A stretch of DNA of 64,000 nucleotides. It comes from Halocatena marina (lineage in GTDB: Archaea > Halobacteriota > Halobacteria > Halobacteriales > Haloarculaceae). Shown here piece by piece: positions 44,774-53,735 of this stretch. The position numbers were made by a program, and so were the translations under genes. A model generated the notes under the pieces. The model was given only the letters and a program-made list of their open reading frames with translations. It was not told the origin of the DNA and did no database searches. Positions within the stretch are counted from its first letter, which is position 1; every line of letters begins with the position of its first letter. The stretch lies in contig NZ_CP109785.1 of NCBI RefSeq assembly GCF_025913575.1, positions 2,294,001-2,358,000 of the forward strand, given 5' to 3'.

Positions 44774-45196
44774 ATGAACCGCCGCCTGTTCCTGTCGGCT
44801 GTGAGCACTGGGATGATCAGTCTTGCTGGGTGTATCAGCACACTCAGTGAGAGGAAAGTACAGCTAGAGAAGATCATTCTCGTGAATACGCTCGATAGTG
44901 CGAAGAACATCTCAGTGCTTGTCCGGAACGACAGTGAGATCGTCTATTGGGCAGAGCACGAACTGGCAGGTGGCATTTGCACGAGCGCGGTGGTCGAGCC
45001 AACATGGGAAACGTCGCCTGCTGATCTCAGCGTGGCTGTCCGTCTTGCTGACCGTGATTCGTGGGAGCAGAGATCCCCCGGCAGAGGCAGTGGAGAGTGT
45101 ACCGTTCTCCAAATCGAAATACTGCATCCACAAGATGGCGGCGACATCTATTTCGTAAACCGTGATTGTGCTACGTCTCCATCATCCCCGTGTTGA
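44774..45196 (+). CDS. Tat-type lipoprotein, unknown function
   Basis: 140 residues. The signal MNRRLFLSAVSTGMISLAGC has twin arginines followed by a hydrophobic stretch and a lipobox LAGC with the lipid-carrying Cys20, the standard pattern for haloarchaeal Tat-exported lipoproteins. The mature part (21-140) is predicted beta-rich, with Cys68-, Cys109-type residues that might form a disulfide; sequences such as KNISVLVRNDSEIVYW recall small extracellular immunoglobulin-like domains. No family is recognised. It is convergent with the DUF63 gene. Confidence 0.72.
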   Translation: MNRRLFLSAVSTGMISLAGCISTLSERKVQLEKIILVNTLDSAKNISVLVRNDSEIVYWAEHELAGGICTSAVVEPTWETSPADLSVAVRLADRDSWEQRSPGRGSGECTVLQIEILHPQDGGDIYFVNRDCATSPSSPC

Positions 45197-45242
45197 CGCA
45201 CAGACACAGATCATACGCCATCGTTTTCCGACCACCGGACGT

Positions 45243-46043
45243 TCAGCCGACGACGGTGAACAAGATGACGTTGTGTGCGCCGGGGCCGAGACCGACAGCT
45301 GTGACAATAGCGAGGAGCAGATAGCCTTCAGACGGTTCTTCGCGGACGTAATCAGCCATGAGATAGACGACAACGAGGGCGATGAGGATTTTGACGAGAA
45401 CGAATAGCCACACACCGCCGAATTCAATGACGAGTCGCGAGACGGGCGTCTGTTCGCCGAAGCCGAGAAATTCCAGTCCAACAGCCGTCGAGAGACCGTC
45501 GAGAGCGTGTCCGAAGACAACGAGCACGCCCGCCCATCCCGTCAAATCGATCTGCAACGATCGATATCGGTGACCGACAAGCCGAACAACACCAGCGATC
45601 ACGAGCGCTCCCGCGACGGCCACGCTCGGCCAGAACGCGTGAACAGGAGCGTTCCGGAACGCCGTAAGCAGCGCGATTGCGAGCACGCCGGTCAAAGCGA
45701 GCACACCCGTCAGAGCGAGAATACCGGGACAGCTATCGAACGAGAACTGCTCCGGACGGCGATGACCGACCACTGTGATGATCGTCCCCGCGATAACGAA
45801 CATCGTCAGATACACAGTGGGCGCACTGGCCAACGGCACGAACAGTGACGGAATGACGGCCGCCTGTTCGAGGGCGTACAGTCCGGCACCGACGATCATC
45901 CACGGGGCAAGCGCGATGACAACCTGCTCGGTGACCGGTGGACGACGTCGGTAGAGAGCCGCAGCGACCAGTACGCTTGCCGCGAGAACGCCGATAAGAT
46001 ATGGAAGCGGCGGGAGCACGAACCCCTCGGGGAGAACTTGCAT
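45243..46043 (-). CDS. DUF63 integral membrane protein
   Basis: 266 residues from the ATG at 46043 (MQVLPEGFVLPPLPYLIGVLA); an earlier start at 46172 would add 43 poorly conserved residues. Seven or eight hydrophobic helices. The region VVIALAPWMIVGAGLYALEQ, the loop VFGHALDGLSTAVGLEFLGFGEQTPVSR and the ending LGLGPGAHNVI-like match DUF63, an archaeal membrane family of unknown function. A conserved HxxDGxxT motif in the loop could be a metal or lipid site. No partner gene is obvious. Confidence 0.87.
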   Translation of the reverse strand: MQVLPEGFVLPPLPYLIGVLAASVLVAAALYRRRPPVTEQVVIALAPWMIVGAGLYALEQAAVIPSLFVPLASAPTVYLTMFVIAGTIITVVGHRRPEQFSFDSCPGILALTGVLALTGVLAIALLTAFRNAPVHAFWPSVAVAGALVIAGVVRLVGHRYRSLQIDLTGWAGVLVVFGHALDGLSTAVGLEFLGFGEQTPVSRLVIEFGGVWLFVLVKILIALVVVYLMADYVREEPSEGYLLLAIVTAVGLGPGAHNVILFTVVG

Positions 46044-46141
46044 CGAACAAACAGTATCACGCACACGACAAAGCCCTACCGACATTGAATGAGAAACCAA
46101 GAGGAGGCAAACTGTGTCAATACGAGTAAATAACAAACAAA

Positions 46142-46149
46142 TTTTTATT
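46142..46149 (+). promoter_or_regulatory. TATA-like box of the small membrane protein gene
   Basis: TTTTTATT centred about 29 nt before the ATG at 46175, in an AT-rich divergent region shared with the DUF63 gene. Confidence 0.45.
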
Positions 46150-46174
46150 TCTGGTATGATTTTGGATAACAAAT

Positions 46175-46465
46175 ATGGATCGAATGTATCGATATCACGC
46201 TATTATATTCAGTCTTGGAGCGGTTGGTTTCCTGCTACGCGCGCACGTTCACTGGGGAGACAATGTTCCGCTTAGCACAGTCTATGGCCAAGTTGCCTTG
46301 TCAATCATCTTTCTCACTGGCGCAATCGAATACGAGTACAAATGGAGAAGAGGAACCGTTCCCCCCCGCTTGCGACGGTTTCTGTTGGGGATTGCAGCTC
46401 TCTGTCTACTGCTCATCGTGTATTCAGTCGTAGTAGACGTAGTACAACCGAATCTCAATTTTTGA
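46175..46465 (+). CDS. Small three-helix membrane protein, unknown function
   Basis: 96 residues. Helices at roughly 6-24 (YHAIIFSLGAVGFLLRAHV-like), 37-52 (GQVALSIIFLTGAIEY) and 68-86 (LLGIAALCLLLIVYSVVV), with a basic inner loop KWRRGTVPPRLRRFL. The arrangement is plain and no family is recognised. It is divergent from DUF63 and followed after 132 bp by deoC. Confidence 0.65.
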   Translation: MDRMYRYHAIIFSLGAVGFLLRAHVHWGDNVPLSTVYGQVALSIIFLTGAIEYEYKWRRGTVPPRLRRFLLGIAALCLLLIVYSVVVDVVQPNLNF

Positions 46466-46597
46466 GAAGCGTTGTAACGGATGTTCATGAGCGCCTGTCA
46501 AGGAGTTTCTTGTCTCAGCAACGCCAAGCAGTGGCTGCTCTCCGTGAGACAGATAGGTCCACGAGTATCAGTTGGTTACACGAAGATGAGCACGAAC

Positions 46598-47230
46598 ATG
46601 AATCGCGCTGATTTCGCTGGACGCATCGATCACACCGTTCTCGGGCCAGAAACGACGCTCGCTGACGTCGAGCGGATCGTTCAGCAAGCAGAGCGCTACG
46701 GGATGAACGCCTGCATTCCACCGTGTTACGTCGAAGAGATCGACGCCGACATCACGCTCGCCACGGTCATCGGCTTTCCCCACGGACAGCACGCGCTAGC
46801 GGCAAAACGGGCCGAAGCCGAGCAAGCGTGGCACGACGGAAGCGACGAACTCGACATGGTTCTCAACATTGGTCGCCTGCGTGCAGGAGATGACGAGGCT
46901 GTACAGGCCGACATCGAAACCGTTACTGAAACGGTTACCATCCCAGTGAAAGTCATCATCGAAACCGCACTGCTCAACACCGAGGAAAAACACCGGGCCT
47001 GCGAACTCGCACGAGCGGCGGGGGCCGATTTTGTGAAGACTTCAACCGGGTTTGCAGACGGTGGCGCGACCGTTGCGGACGTCGAGCTCATGAGCGACTA
47101 CCTGCCGGTCAAAGCGAGCGGTGGCGTTGGTACCTACAAAGAAGCGATGGCGATGTTCGATGCCGGTGCAGAGCGCATCGGCGCATCGAGCGGCGTCCAG
47201 ATCGTCGAAGGATATCCTGATTCGGAGTAG
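46598..47230 (+). CDS. deoC: Deoxyribose-phosphate aldolase
   Basis: 210 residues from the ATG at 46598 ([20 protein letters not shown]); Met four codons earlier and the open stretch back to 46481 are alternatives. Class I aldolase: Schiff-base Lys147 in FVKTSTGF, the activating Lys172 in VKASGGV, and Asp86 in ELDMVLN. Cleaves 2-deoxyribose-5-phosphate to acetaldehyde and glyceraldehyde-3-phosphate in deoxynucleoside breakdown. It is within 4 kb of uridine phosphorylase and the PfkB kinase, so this part of the window looks devoted to nucleoside use, though not one operon. Confidence 0.95.
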   Translation: MNRADFAGRIDHTVLGPETTLADVERIVQQAERYGMNACIPPCYVEEIDADITLATVIGFPHGQHALAAKRAEAEQAWHDGSDELDMVLNIGRLRAGDDEAVQADIETVTETVTIPVKVIIETALLNTEEKHRACELARAAGADFVKTSTGFADGGATVADVELMSDYLPVKASGGVGTYKEAMAMFDAGAERIGASSGVQIVEGYPDSE

Positions 47231-47451
47231 CCCGTCGCTGCGAGGAGACAGAGAATCTCCCTGTTTTCGACTCAGTACCTGTTGCGAACACGCACTGTTC
47301 CATTCCACTGGCTGTCCAGCGATCGTTTTGATGCCATGCGTGCACAGATTGGGCATTGATTGCTTCGTAAGGTCGTCTACCTGCTGAACCACACCATACA
47401 CCAGCATCCGCACGGAAGGTTTAATCCCCTATACCTCATATTTGTTCATGC

Positions 47452-47691
47452 ATGATTGACGAGATACAACGTGCGAACCGGGACACACGTGTCCAGTATG
47501 CGCTCATGCTCGTCTTCGGTACGTTGTGCATCGTCGCCGCGTTCGCACCTCTTCAAGAGTCAATTCGCATCACGACTGTCGGCACCCTGTTTGGGTTCAC
47601 TGCCGGACTCTGGGTTTCACACCTCATCCAAGTGCTTCAGAGCGTCGCTGAAGCCAACGATGACAAGAGCAACACCTCCGCGACAGATTGA
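47452..47691 (+). CDS. Small membrane protein, first of a pair
   Basis: 79 residues. A charged N-terminus (MIDEIQRANRDTRVQYALM) leads into two hydrophobic helices (about 16-35 and 40-62), with a short acidic C-terminal tail NDDKSNTSATD. The next gene, also a small membrane protein, begins 3 bp after its stop. Together they look like a small two-subunit membrane unit, function unknown. The gap upstream is 221 bp without a gene. Confidence 0.65.
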   Translation: MIDEIQRANRDTRVQYALMLVFGTLCIVAAFAPLQESIRITTVGTLFGFTAGLWVSHLIQVLQSVAEANDDKSNTSATD

Positions 47692-47694
47692 ACA

Positions 47695-47961
47695 ATGAGT
47701 CCGCCAGAATCCTCCAGCGATAGTGCCGACACGGTCACCGACTCAAAGATCACTGATGGAATTGCACTTCTCACCGGTGAGGACCCTGCCCTCGGGCCGT
47801 TTCTCCTTGTTGTCGGGATGGTCACCTGCGTGTTCGTCGCAGTCTTCCAGCTCACACTTCCAATCCCGATTGCATACCTACTCAGCGCAGGGGTGCTTTT
47901 CGTTACCGCCCTCAGCATCGGCTTCGCGTTGGTCCTCAACTCGCTCGGACATTTCGAATGA
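47695..47961 (+). CDS. Small membrane protein, second of a pair
   Basis: 88 residues. A polar, acidic N-terminal third (MSPPESSSDSADTVTDSK) precedes ITDGIALLTGEDPALGPF and two hydrophobic helices (about 38-57 and 62-82). The 3-bp gap to the previous gene implies shared translation. No family recognised. Confidence 0.65.
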   Translation: MSPPESSSDSADTVTDSKITDGIALLTGEDPALGPFLLVVGMVTCVFVAVFQLTLPIPIAYLLSAGVLFVTALSIGFALVLNSLGHFE

Positions 47962-48071
47962 GAAACTACCATCACTGACCACGGAGACGAGAGCGATGGC
48001 GATGCTCTTCTCTTCAGGGCAGAGCACACAGATATCACGACAGGGACGCGAGAGGACTAGCACGACTCCAC

Positions 48072-48503
48072 TCAGGGGAGTTCGATGGCACCGATTTGCT
48101 CGAATAGTCCCAACGCGTCGTCGTTGATATATCGTTCTGTGAGTTTTCCATCTTCCAAGTGATCGATGATGATACCTGTTATTTCAATAGAGTTATGAGT
48201 TGGTTCAATATCCATGAATTCACCATCATGGACTGCGCGTGTCGTATACCGGGTGACCACTTTGTCGTTCACAGCAACCATCTCAGATATCTCCATATCA
48301 ATATCTGAGAAGGCATCTCTGAACGTCGCAGCTAATTTCCGATAATCGTCTGGTCCGTGAACCGGCTCATCAACCAGCGGGTTTCGATAGACGAAATCGT
48401 CTGTAACGATGTCAGGAATCAGATCGAGATCCCCACTACTGTGCCATACCTCTCGAACATCTCGACGAACGATGGCCTCGTTGTCCGCAACGTGAGAACT
48501 CAT
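48072..48503 (-). CDS. SnoaL-like polyketide-cyclase/ester-cyclase fold protein
   Basis: 143 residues from the ATG at 48503 (MSSHVADNEAIVRRDVREVW); the frame is open upstream to 48767 without conserved sequence. A cone-shaped NTF2-like fold is indicated by the pattern VREVWHSSGDLDLIPDIVTDDFVYRNP, FSDIDMEISEMVAVNDKVVTRYTTRAVH and the C-terminal DGKLTERYINDDALGLFEQIG, which match SnoaL-like ester-cyclase annotations. Some members are enzymes, many are binding proteins; the catalytic His/Asp of true SnoaL is not obvious here. It precedes, on the same strand as, nothing closely linked (324-bp gap behind it). Confidence 0.72.
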   Translation of the reverse strand: MSSHVADNEAIVRRDVREVWHSSGDLDLIPDIVTDDFVYRNPLVDEPVHGPDDYRKLAATFRDAFSDIDMEISEMVAVNDKVVTRYTTRAVHDGEFMDIEPTHNSIEITGIIIDHLEDGKLTERYINDDALGLFEQIGAIELP

Positions 48504-48827
48504 GCATGATGCCTCCACTGAATCATTGGTTGGGCGAAACAATAAACGAATTGAGTGGTCGATTTGAGTATCGAACCCGATACTACCCTTTGATGAATTT
48601 CCGGTCGGTGTCGCTGATCCGTCCGCTCCTTTCTGACCGAGTTCTCTTGGTCCGACACCGAATTGATCGGCGATAAGCTCGGTGTCCGAAAGATCGTGTC
48701 TCCCAGTGAGACGATAACTTCCATTACGATTCACTTGGCAGATAGGCGAGTTGACTGCGTCGCTCACTCGTGGCCGTGATGGTGAATGCTGAGACGTGCT
48801 GGTATTCTCACTGTGAGATAGACGAAG
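48504..48827. other. 324-bp gap between the SnoaL-like and UvrA-like genes
   Basis: Nothing recognisable. The frame continuing upstream of the SnoaL-like gene is rich in S, T and G and has no halophile signature. Promoters for the SnoaL-like gene are presumably here. Confidence 0.4.
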
Positions 48828-51098
48828 CTACGTCGTTCGAATCGTTTGACGCAAGTACGCACCAGTGAGTGAGTCCTCTGCGTCGAGTAGCTGTCGTGGT
48901 GTGCCTTCAAAGATGACGCTTCCCCCACGCGTGCCACCTTCCGGCCCGATATCGACGACCCAATCGGCGTTTTTCACGATATCCACATTGTGTTCGATCA
49001 CGATCACCGAATTCCCTTCATTTACCAGTCGATTCAGGATCGAGAGCAGTTGCTCTAAGTCGGCCATGTGAAGACCAGTGGTCGGCTCATCGAGCACGTA
49101 GACGCTCCCCGTCTTGTGTAGCTCGTTCGAGAGTTTGATGCGTTGGCATTCGCCCCCCGAAAGCGTCGGTAGCGACTGGCCCAACGTGAGATAGCCCAAG
49201 CCCACGTCGTCGAGTGCTTCGAGCGTTCGTTGCAGCGTCGGTTTCTCGAAGAACGCTACTGCTTCGCTCACCGTCATTTCTAGAACGTCGCTGATAGTTT
49301 CTCCGCGCACGGTGTACCGAAGTACTCCGTCTTTGTACCGCTTTCCTCGACATACCTCACACGTCGACTGTATCGAATCCATGAACGCTAGATCCGTATA
49401 GATGACACCATGACCATCGCATTCCGAACATCCGCCATCCGAATTGAAACTGAAGAGGGATTTACTGACATCGTTTGCTCGGGCGAACCGTTTGCGTATG
49501 TCATCCATCAATCCGGTATACGTAGCAAGAACCGATCGAATCGATGTACTGACTGCCGATTGATCGATGCTGATCGCTTCGGGATGATCCTCCAAAAAAA
49601 CGTCGAGAAGCGTGCTCTTTCCGGCCCCCGCTACTCCTGTGATGACTGTAAGGACACCCGCCGGAATGTCCACAGTAACGTCTTGCAAATTGTATCGTGA
49701 CGCATTGGCAACCGTCATCTGGCCAGTTGGCTGGCGGAACGTCGACTTGATCGGCATTCTATGGTTCATGTGCCGACCTGTGTTCGTATCGGCATCGTAC
49801 AACCCTTCGACAGTCCCTTGGTAGACGATTTCTCCACCGCTCTTGCCGGCATCCGGACCGATATCTACGACGTGGTCTGCTATCTCGATCACGTCAGGAT
49901 CGTGTTCGACGACCAGCACAGTGTTTCCGTCGTCCCGTAACTCTCGTAGTAATTCGTTTACTCCACGAACATCACGGGGGTGCAAGCCGATCGTTGGCTC
50001 GTCGAAAATGTAGGTCATGTCGGTGAGACTGCTCGTAAGATGTTTCACCATCTTGATCCGTTGAGATTCACCCCCCGAGAGCGTCGACGTTTCTCGATTG
50101 AGGGTGAGATACTCGAGTCCAACAGTGCTGAGATGCCGTAAGCGGTCAGTTATTTCTGACACGATCGGAGTGGCAACGGGATCTTCAATATCGACTACGA
50201 CCCCCATGAGTTCGTTCACGTTCATCGCGGCGAGTTGAGCGATGTTGTGATCATTGATCTCGCTGCTCAGTGCATCTTGGTTGAGTCGGGCTCCGTCGCA
50301 CAGCGGGCAGACCCCACGGGATGTGACCCGATCGATGGCCTCGTGGGTTCGGTCGCTCAAAGAGCTGATGTCTCTCTCGATGTACCGCCGTGTGAACGTG
50401 TCAACGAGTCCTTCGTAATTCAGCTCGACAGTCTCGTCATTTACAGAGGACTCGACCACGGTATCACCGTGAATAAGCATCTCATATTCGGCGTCAGTGT
50501 AATTGGCCAATTTCTCGTCGCCGTCAAAGAGGCCCGATGCTGCGTACCTCTGCCACTGTTGGTGTAACGTGGAGAATTGAATTGCGCCCTCATTGAGTGA
50601 CTTCGATGTGTTCAGGAGCTTCTCCAAATCGAGGGTCATCGTTTCGCCGAGACCATCGCATTCAGGACACATGCCTTCGGGTAGGTTGAACGAGAAGGCT
50701 TTGGAGTAGCCAATGTGCGGTGTACCAACCCGTGAGTACAGAAGTCTGAGCAGAGAATAAATATCAGTGATGGTGCCGACTGTCGAGCGTGAATTGCCCT
50801 GAATTGGTTTCTGATCGATGACGACCGCGGCTGAGAGATTCTCAATGGCGTCCGCGTCCGGTTGACCGTAGCTCGGAAGAAAATTCTGGACAAACGTCGA
50901 AAACACCTCGTTCAGCTGCCGTTGTGACTCCGCAGCAATCGTATCAAAGACGAGCGACGACTTGCCCGCTCCCGAAACGCCAGTGAAGACGGTGATTTGT
51001 TGTTTCGGAATTTCGAGTGAAACATTTCGAAGATTGTTCTCTCTGACCCGTGTCAACGCTATACAATCGTTTTGAGAGTTATTTTCCATAGGTTTCAT
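48828..51098 (-). CDS. Short UvrA-like ABC ATPase (drug-resistance UvrA2/DrrC type)
   Basis: 756 residues, about 190 shorter than repair UvrA (near 950). Both ABC modules are present: first Walker A GVSGAGKSS (40-48), signature LSGGESQRI; second Walker A GVAGAGKST, signature LSGGECQRI, with DEPT Walker B sequences. Zinc-type motifs remain (CPECDGLG, CPLCDGA, CSECDGHG, CEVCRGKRY), while the UvrB-binding insert seems absent. Such class II UvrA-like proteins accompany antibiotic or DNA-damage resistance in bacteria and often transfer between species. It could remove DNA-bound drugs. Its start may be Met4 (51089), as a TATA-like tract lies at 51107-51117. Confidence 0.85.
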   Translation of the reverse strand: MKPMENNSQNDCIALTRVRENNLRNVSLEIPKQQITVFTGVSGAGKSSLVFDTIAAESQRQLNEVFSTFVQNFLPSYGQPDADAIENLSAAVVIDQKPIQGNSRSTVGTITDIYSLLRLLYSRVGTPHIGYSKAFSFNLPEGMCPECDGLGETMTLDLEKLLNTSKSLNEGAIQFSTLHQQWQRYAASGLFDGDEKLANYTDAEYEMLIHGDTVVESSVNDETVELNYEGLVDTFTRRYIERDISSLSDRTHEAIDRVTSRGVCPLCDGARLNQDALSSEINDHNIAQLAAMNVNELMGVVVDIEDPVATPIVSEITDRLRHLSTVGLEYLTLNRETSTLSGGESQRIKMVKHLTSSLTDMTYIFDEPTIGLHPRDVRGVNELLRELRDDGNTVLVVEHDPDVIEIADHVVDIGPDAGKSGGEIVYQGTVEGLYDADTNTGRHMNHRMPIKSTFRQPTGQMTVANASRYNLQDVTVDIPAGVLTVITGVAGAGKSTLLDVFLEDHPEAISIDQSAVSTSIRSVLATYTGLMDDIRKRFARANDVSKSLFSFNSDGGCSECDGHGVIYTDLAFMDSIQSTCEVCRGKRYKDGVLRYTVRGETISDVLEMTVSEAVAFFEKPTLQRTLEALDDVGLGYLTLGQSLPTLSGGECQRIKLSNELHKTGSVYVLDEPTTGLHMADLEQLLSILNRLVNEGNSVIVIEHNVDIVKNADWVVDIGPEGGTRGGSVIFEGTPRQLLDAEDSLTGAYLRQTIRTT

Positions 51099-51462
51099 TG
51101 GTGGTTTTTAATTGAGTAACACCAACATCGTTCGCCGATCCGTACTTATGACTGTGAACGACAATCCAAATAATGTTTACGATTGGGTATGTTAGGGTTA
51201 TACCATGGTAGCACAAACACATGATTATAGCTTTTAGAGCAGTTGTACTGTGTATTCTCTGATTGCTAATAAATAGGTAATTATTCAGATAAAATACGCT
51301 ATCGATCACATACCCACCCAAATCAGTTCTGAGACAGTATCCGGTATTCGTCGAACCACATTTCGTATTGTGTTACAGTAGCGACTTGACTACCATCGGG
51401 ATTAGGCCCACTTGGATTTGGTATACGGGGATCATCGTCCGCGCCGACTCCGGCAACCAAAC
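51099..51462. other. AT-rich intergenic region between the UvrA-like gene and bioB
   Basis: About 360 bp, AT-rich near 51110-51300 with TATA-like tracts, for divergent promoters. A TATA-like TGGTATACGG at about 51419-51428 could start the bio operon transcript, leaving a leader of some 30 nt before the ribosome site at 51464. No gene is seen. Confidence 0.45.
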
Positions 51463-51463
51463 C

Positions 51464-51472
51464 GGAGGAGGT
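51464..51472 (+). promoter_or_regulatory. Strong ribosome-binding site upstream of bioB
   Basis: AGGAGGTGA fits the 16S anti-Shine-Dalgarno end almost perfectly, unusual in a genome dominated by leaderless starts. Its best-spaced start codon (ATG at 51481, 8 nt away) is out of frame with bioB and opens an 18-codon frame. Confidence 0.65.
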
Positions 51473-51480
51473 GAACATTT

Positions 51481-51537
51481 ATGCACCGTCAACCGGTCCT
51501 TTGGGTGTGGTTTACGAGACTGGCAACCGGACGGTAG
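51481..51537 (+). other. Possible 18-codon leader reading frame overlapping the bioB start
   Basis: ATG at 51481 to TAG at 51537 gives MHRQPVLWVWFTRLATGR. It has a near-perfect Shine-Dalgarno 8 nt upstream and overlaps the probable bioB start (GTG at 51507) by 31 nt in another frame. It could be a leader peptide that couples or controls bioB translation, or chance. Not claimed as a gene. Confidence 0.35.
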
Positions 51538-52616
51538 ACGACGCTGTAACCCGCGTCCTCGATGGTGAGTCGCTCGATCGGACAGACGGTCTCGCGTTGC
51601 TCGCTCAGCCGGTCGAAGCGATCGCAGCAGGGGCCGACCTCGTCCGTTCTCGTTTCAGTGACGGGACGGTCGACGCCTGTAGCATTGTGAACGCCAAGGC
51701 TGGTGACTGCGCTGAGGACTGTGGTTTCTGCGCGCAGTCGGTTCATTTCGACACCGGCATCGACACGTACGGCTTTCTCGATCCCGAGGAAATCCTCGCG
51801 GCAGCACAGCGCGCCGAACGCGACGGCGCACAGCGATTTGGAATCGTCGTTGCGGAAAAAGGAGTTAGTAAGGACCGACGGCCCGACGAGTGGGACCGTG
51901 TCATCCGAGCGATTCGGTTGGTGCGGGACGAAACGAGCGTGGAAGTTGATGCAAGTCTCGGTATTCTCACACGAGAGGAAGCGGCGATCCTCGCGGCCGA
52001 AGGAATCAATCATTACAATCATAACATCGAGACTTCTCCGCGGTATTTCCCCGAAATCGTCGACACGCACTCGTTCGAGGACCGAGTTCAGACCCTCCGT
52101 GTTGCGAAAGAAGCTGGGATGGATCTCTGTGCGGGTGTTATCCTCGGGATGGGTGAAACGCCAGCCGATCGGGTCGAGGCTGCCTGTGCGCTGCAAGAGA
52201 TCGGCGTCTCCTCGCTCCCAGTGAACATTCTCAATCCCGTTGCTGGAACACCACTCGGCGAGCACGAGACTGCACTCATCTCAACACAGGATCTCATCAA
52301 GACGATCGCTGTGTACAGATTTCTTCACCCGCACGCGCGTGTCCGGCTCACGGGCGGGCGTGAAGTGAACCTTGCACCGAACGAACAGCACCTCCCGTTC
52401 GAGGCGGGAGCCGACGGAATTCTCACTGGTGATTATCTCACCACCGAGGGACAGTCCCCGGGTGAAGATATCCAGATTATAGAGCGGGCAGGGCTCGAAC
52501 CCAACCGCACTGTCAACGACTTCGAACCAGATGCGGTGAAAGCACGCCAAGAGGCGTCTCCTGCCGTCGAGACCGCCGCGGGAACAGCGACAAGCACCGC
52601 AGAACCCGACGACTGA
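51507..52616 (+). CDS. bioB: Biotin synthase
   Basis: 369 residues when started at GTG 51507 (VVYETGNRTVDDAVTRVL, matching the usual haloarchaeal start); an in-frame GTG at 51471 is the other candidate. Radical SAM: the CxxxCxxC cluster is Cys68, Cys72, Cys75 (AGDCAEDCGFCAQS). It inserts sulphur into dethiobiotin using SAM and sacrificed iron-sulphur clusters. First gene of bioB-bioU-bioF-bioD with short gaps or overlaps. The C-terminal 40 residues are an acidic, A/T-rich tail typical of halophiles. Mature biotin could serve the carboxylase at the left end of the window. Confidence 0.96.
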   Translation: MVYETGNRTVDDAVTRVLDGESLDRTDGLALLAQPVEAIAAGADLVRSRFSDGTVDACSIVNAKAGDCAEDCGFCAQSVHFDTGIDTYGFLDPEEILAAAQRAERDGAQRFGIVVAEKGVSKDRRPDEWDRVIRAIRLVRDETSVEVDASLGILTREEAAILAAEGINHYNHNIETSPRYFPEIVDTHSFEDRVQTLRVAKEAGMDLCAGVILGMGETPADRVEAACALQEIGVSSLPVNILNPVAGTPLGEHETALISTQDLIKTIAVYRFLHPHARVRLTGGREVNLAPNEQHLPFEAGADGILTGDYLTTEGQSPGEDIQIIERAGLEPNRTVNDFEPDAVKARQEASPAVETAAGTATSTAEPDD

Positions 52617-52669
52617 TTCGATCGGGGCCGACTGATTTCACTTTCGAACAACGAAACACAGACAATACA

Positions 52670-53713
52670 ATGGACGACATCAACGTAGCGGTACTGGGTA
52701 CAGGTGGTATTGGACGACGGGCACTCGATGTTTCGACGCACAAAGACTGGTTCAGACCGGTTGCGGCGTGCGATCGACACGGGATTGCGCTCGATCATAC
52801 TGGACTTGACGTTGCCGAACTCCTCGATGCAACAGAGGGAAACGTCGCAAGCGAATCACAGACGAGAACCGACGGCGGGAGTGCGATCAAACAGACTGGG
52901 AAAAAGCGAGGTGTCGCTGCTTCGACACAGGCACGGAGTACTGAGACGCCGATCGATGACGTGATTGCAGAGAGCGATGAGATCGATGCAGTGCTCATCG
53001 CGCTGCCGAATCTCGAACACGACTTCATCCCACGCATCGCAGAGCGGTTCGCTGATGCCGGATACGAGGGTGTTCTGGTTGACGTACTGAAACGCTCGCG
53101 TGTAATTGGAATGCTCGATGAGCGCGAGGAGCGTCTCATCGATTCGGGAATCACATTCATCTGTGGTGCGGGTGCGACGCCGGGGGTTCTCACCGGTGCA
53201 GCCGCCCTCGCCGCCCAGTCGTTTGTAACTGTTGAATCAGTCGACATATGGTGGGGTGTCGGCCTCAAATCTGGATACGAAGACAATCGCGGGACCGTGA
53301 GAGAAGACATTGCACACCTCGATGGCTACGACATCGAGACGGCGCGTAACATGACGGACGAAGAGATCGAGCAAGTGATTGACGAACACGACGGCGTCAT
53401 CGAGTTCACAGACATGGAGCACGCAGACGACGTGTTACTCGAACGCGCAGGTATTTGTGATGCGGCTGATGTCTCGGTTGGCGGGATCCTTGATGTTCGC
53501 AACGACGAGAAACCCACGACGACGACGGTCAGTGTCACTGGAACAACATTCGACGGTGAGCGCGCAACCAACACGTTCGAACTCGGGGACGCAACGAGTA
53601 TGGCGGCAAACGTGAACGGTCCAGCACTTGGGTATCTGAAACGAGGCGTGCAGATGAATCAAAATGAGGTGTACGGTGTATTCGGTCCGGCAGAACTACT
53701 GCCAGGATTTTAA
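52670..53713 (+). CDS. bioU: Probable BioU: biotin DAPA-forming single-turnover enzyme
   Basis: 347 residues. A Rossmann start NVAVLGTGGIGRRALD (5-20) as in homoserine- or glyceraldehyde-phosphate-dehydrogenase-like proteins, followed by a 40-residue polar insert, then LVDVLKRSRVIGMLDE (137-152). BioU of cyanobacteria and some haloarchaea makes diaminopelargonate from KAPA by giving up the amino group of its own lysine, replacing BioA; Lys141 here is the best candidate for that lysine. Position between bioB and bioF, with no bioA in the operon, supports the call. Alternative: an unrelated NAD-dependent dehydrogenase. The lysine assignment is inference. Confidence 0.82.
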   Translation: MDDINVAVLGTGGIGRRALDVSTHKDWFRPVAACDRHGIALDHTGLDVAELLDATEGNVASESQTRTDGGSAIKQTGKKRGVAASTQARSTETPIDDVIAESDEIDAVLIALPNLEHDFIPRIAERFADAGYEGVLVDVLKRSRVIGMLDEREERLIDSGITFICGAGATPGVLTGAAALAAQSFVTVESVDIWWGVGLKSGYEDNRGTVREDIAHLDGYDIETARNMTDEEIEQVIDEHDGVIEFTDMEHADDVLLERAGICDAADVSVGGILDVRNDEKPTTTTVSVTGTTFDGERATNTFELGDATSMAANVNGPALGYLKRGVQMNQNEVYGVFGPAELLPGF

Positions 53714-53735
53714 ACGAAATGGTTGGGATAACGAG

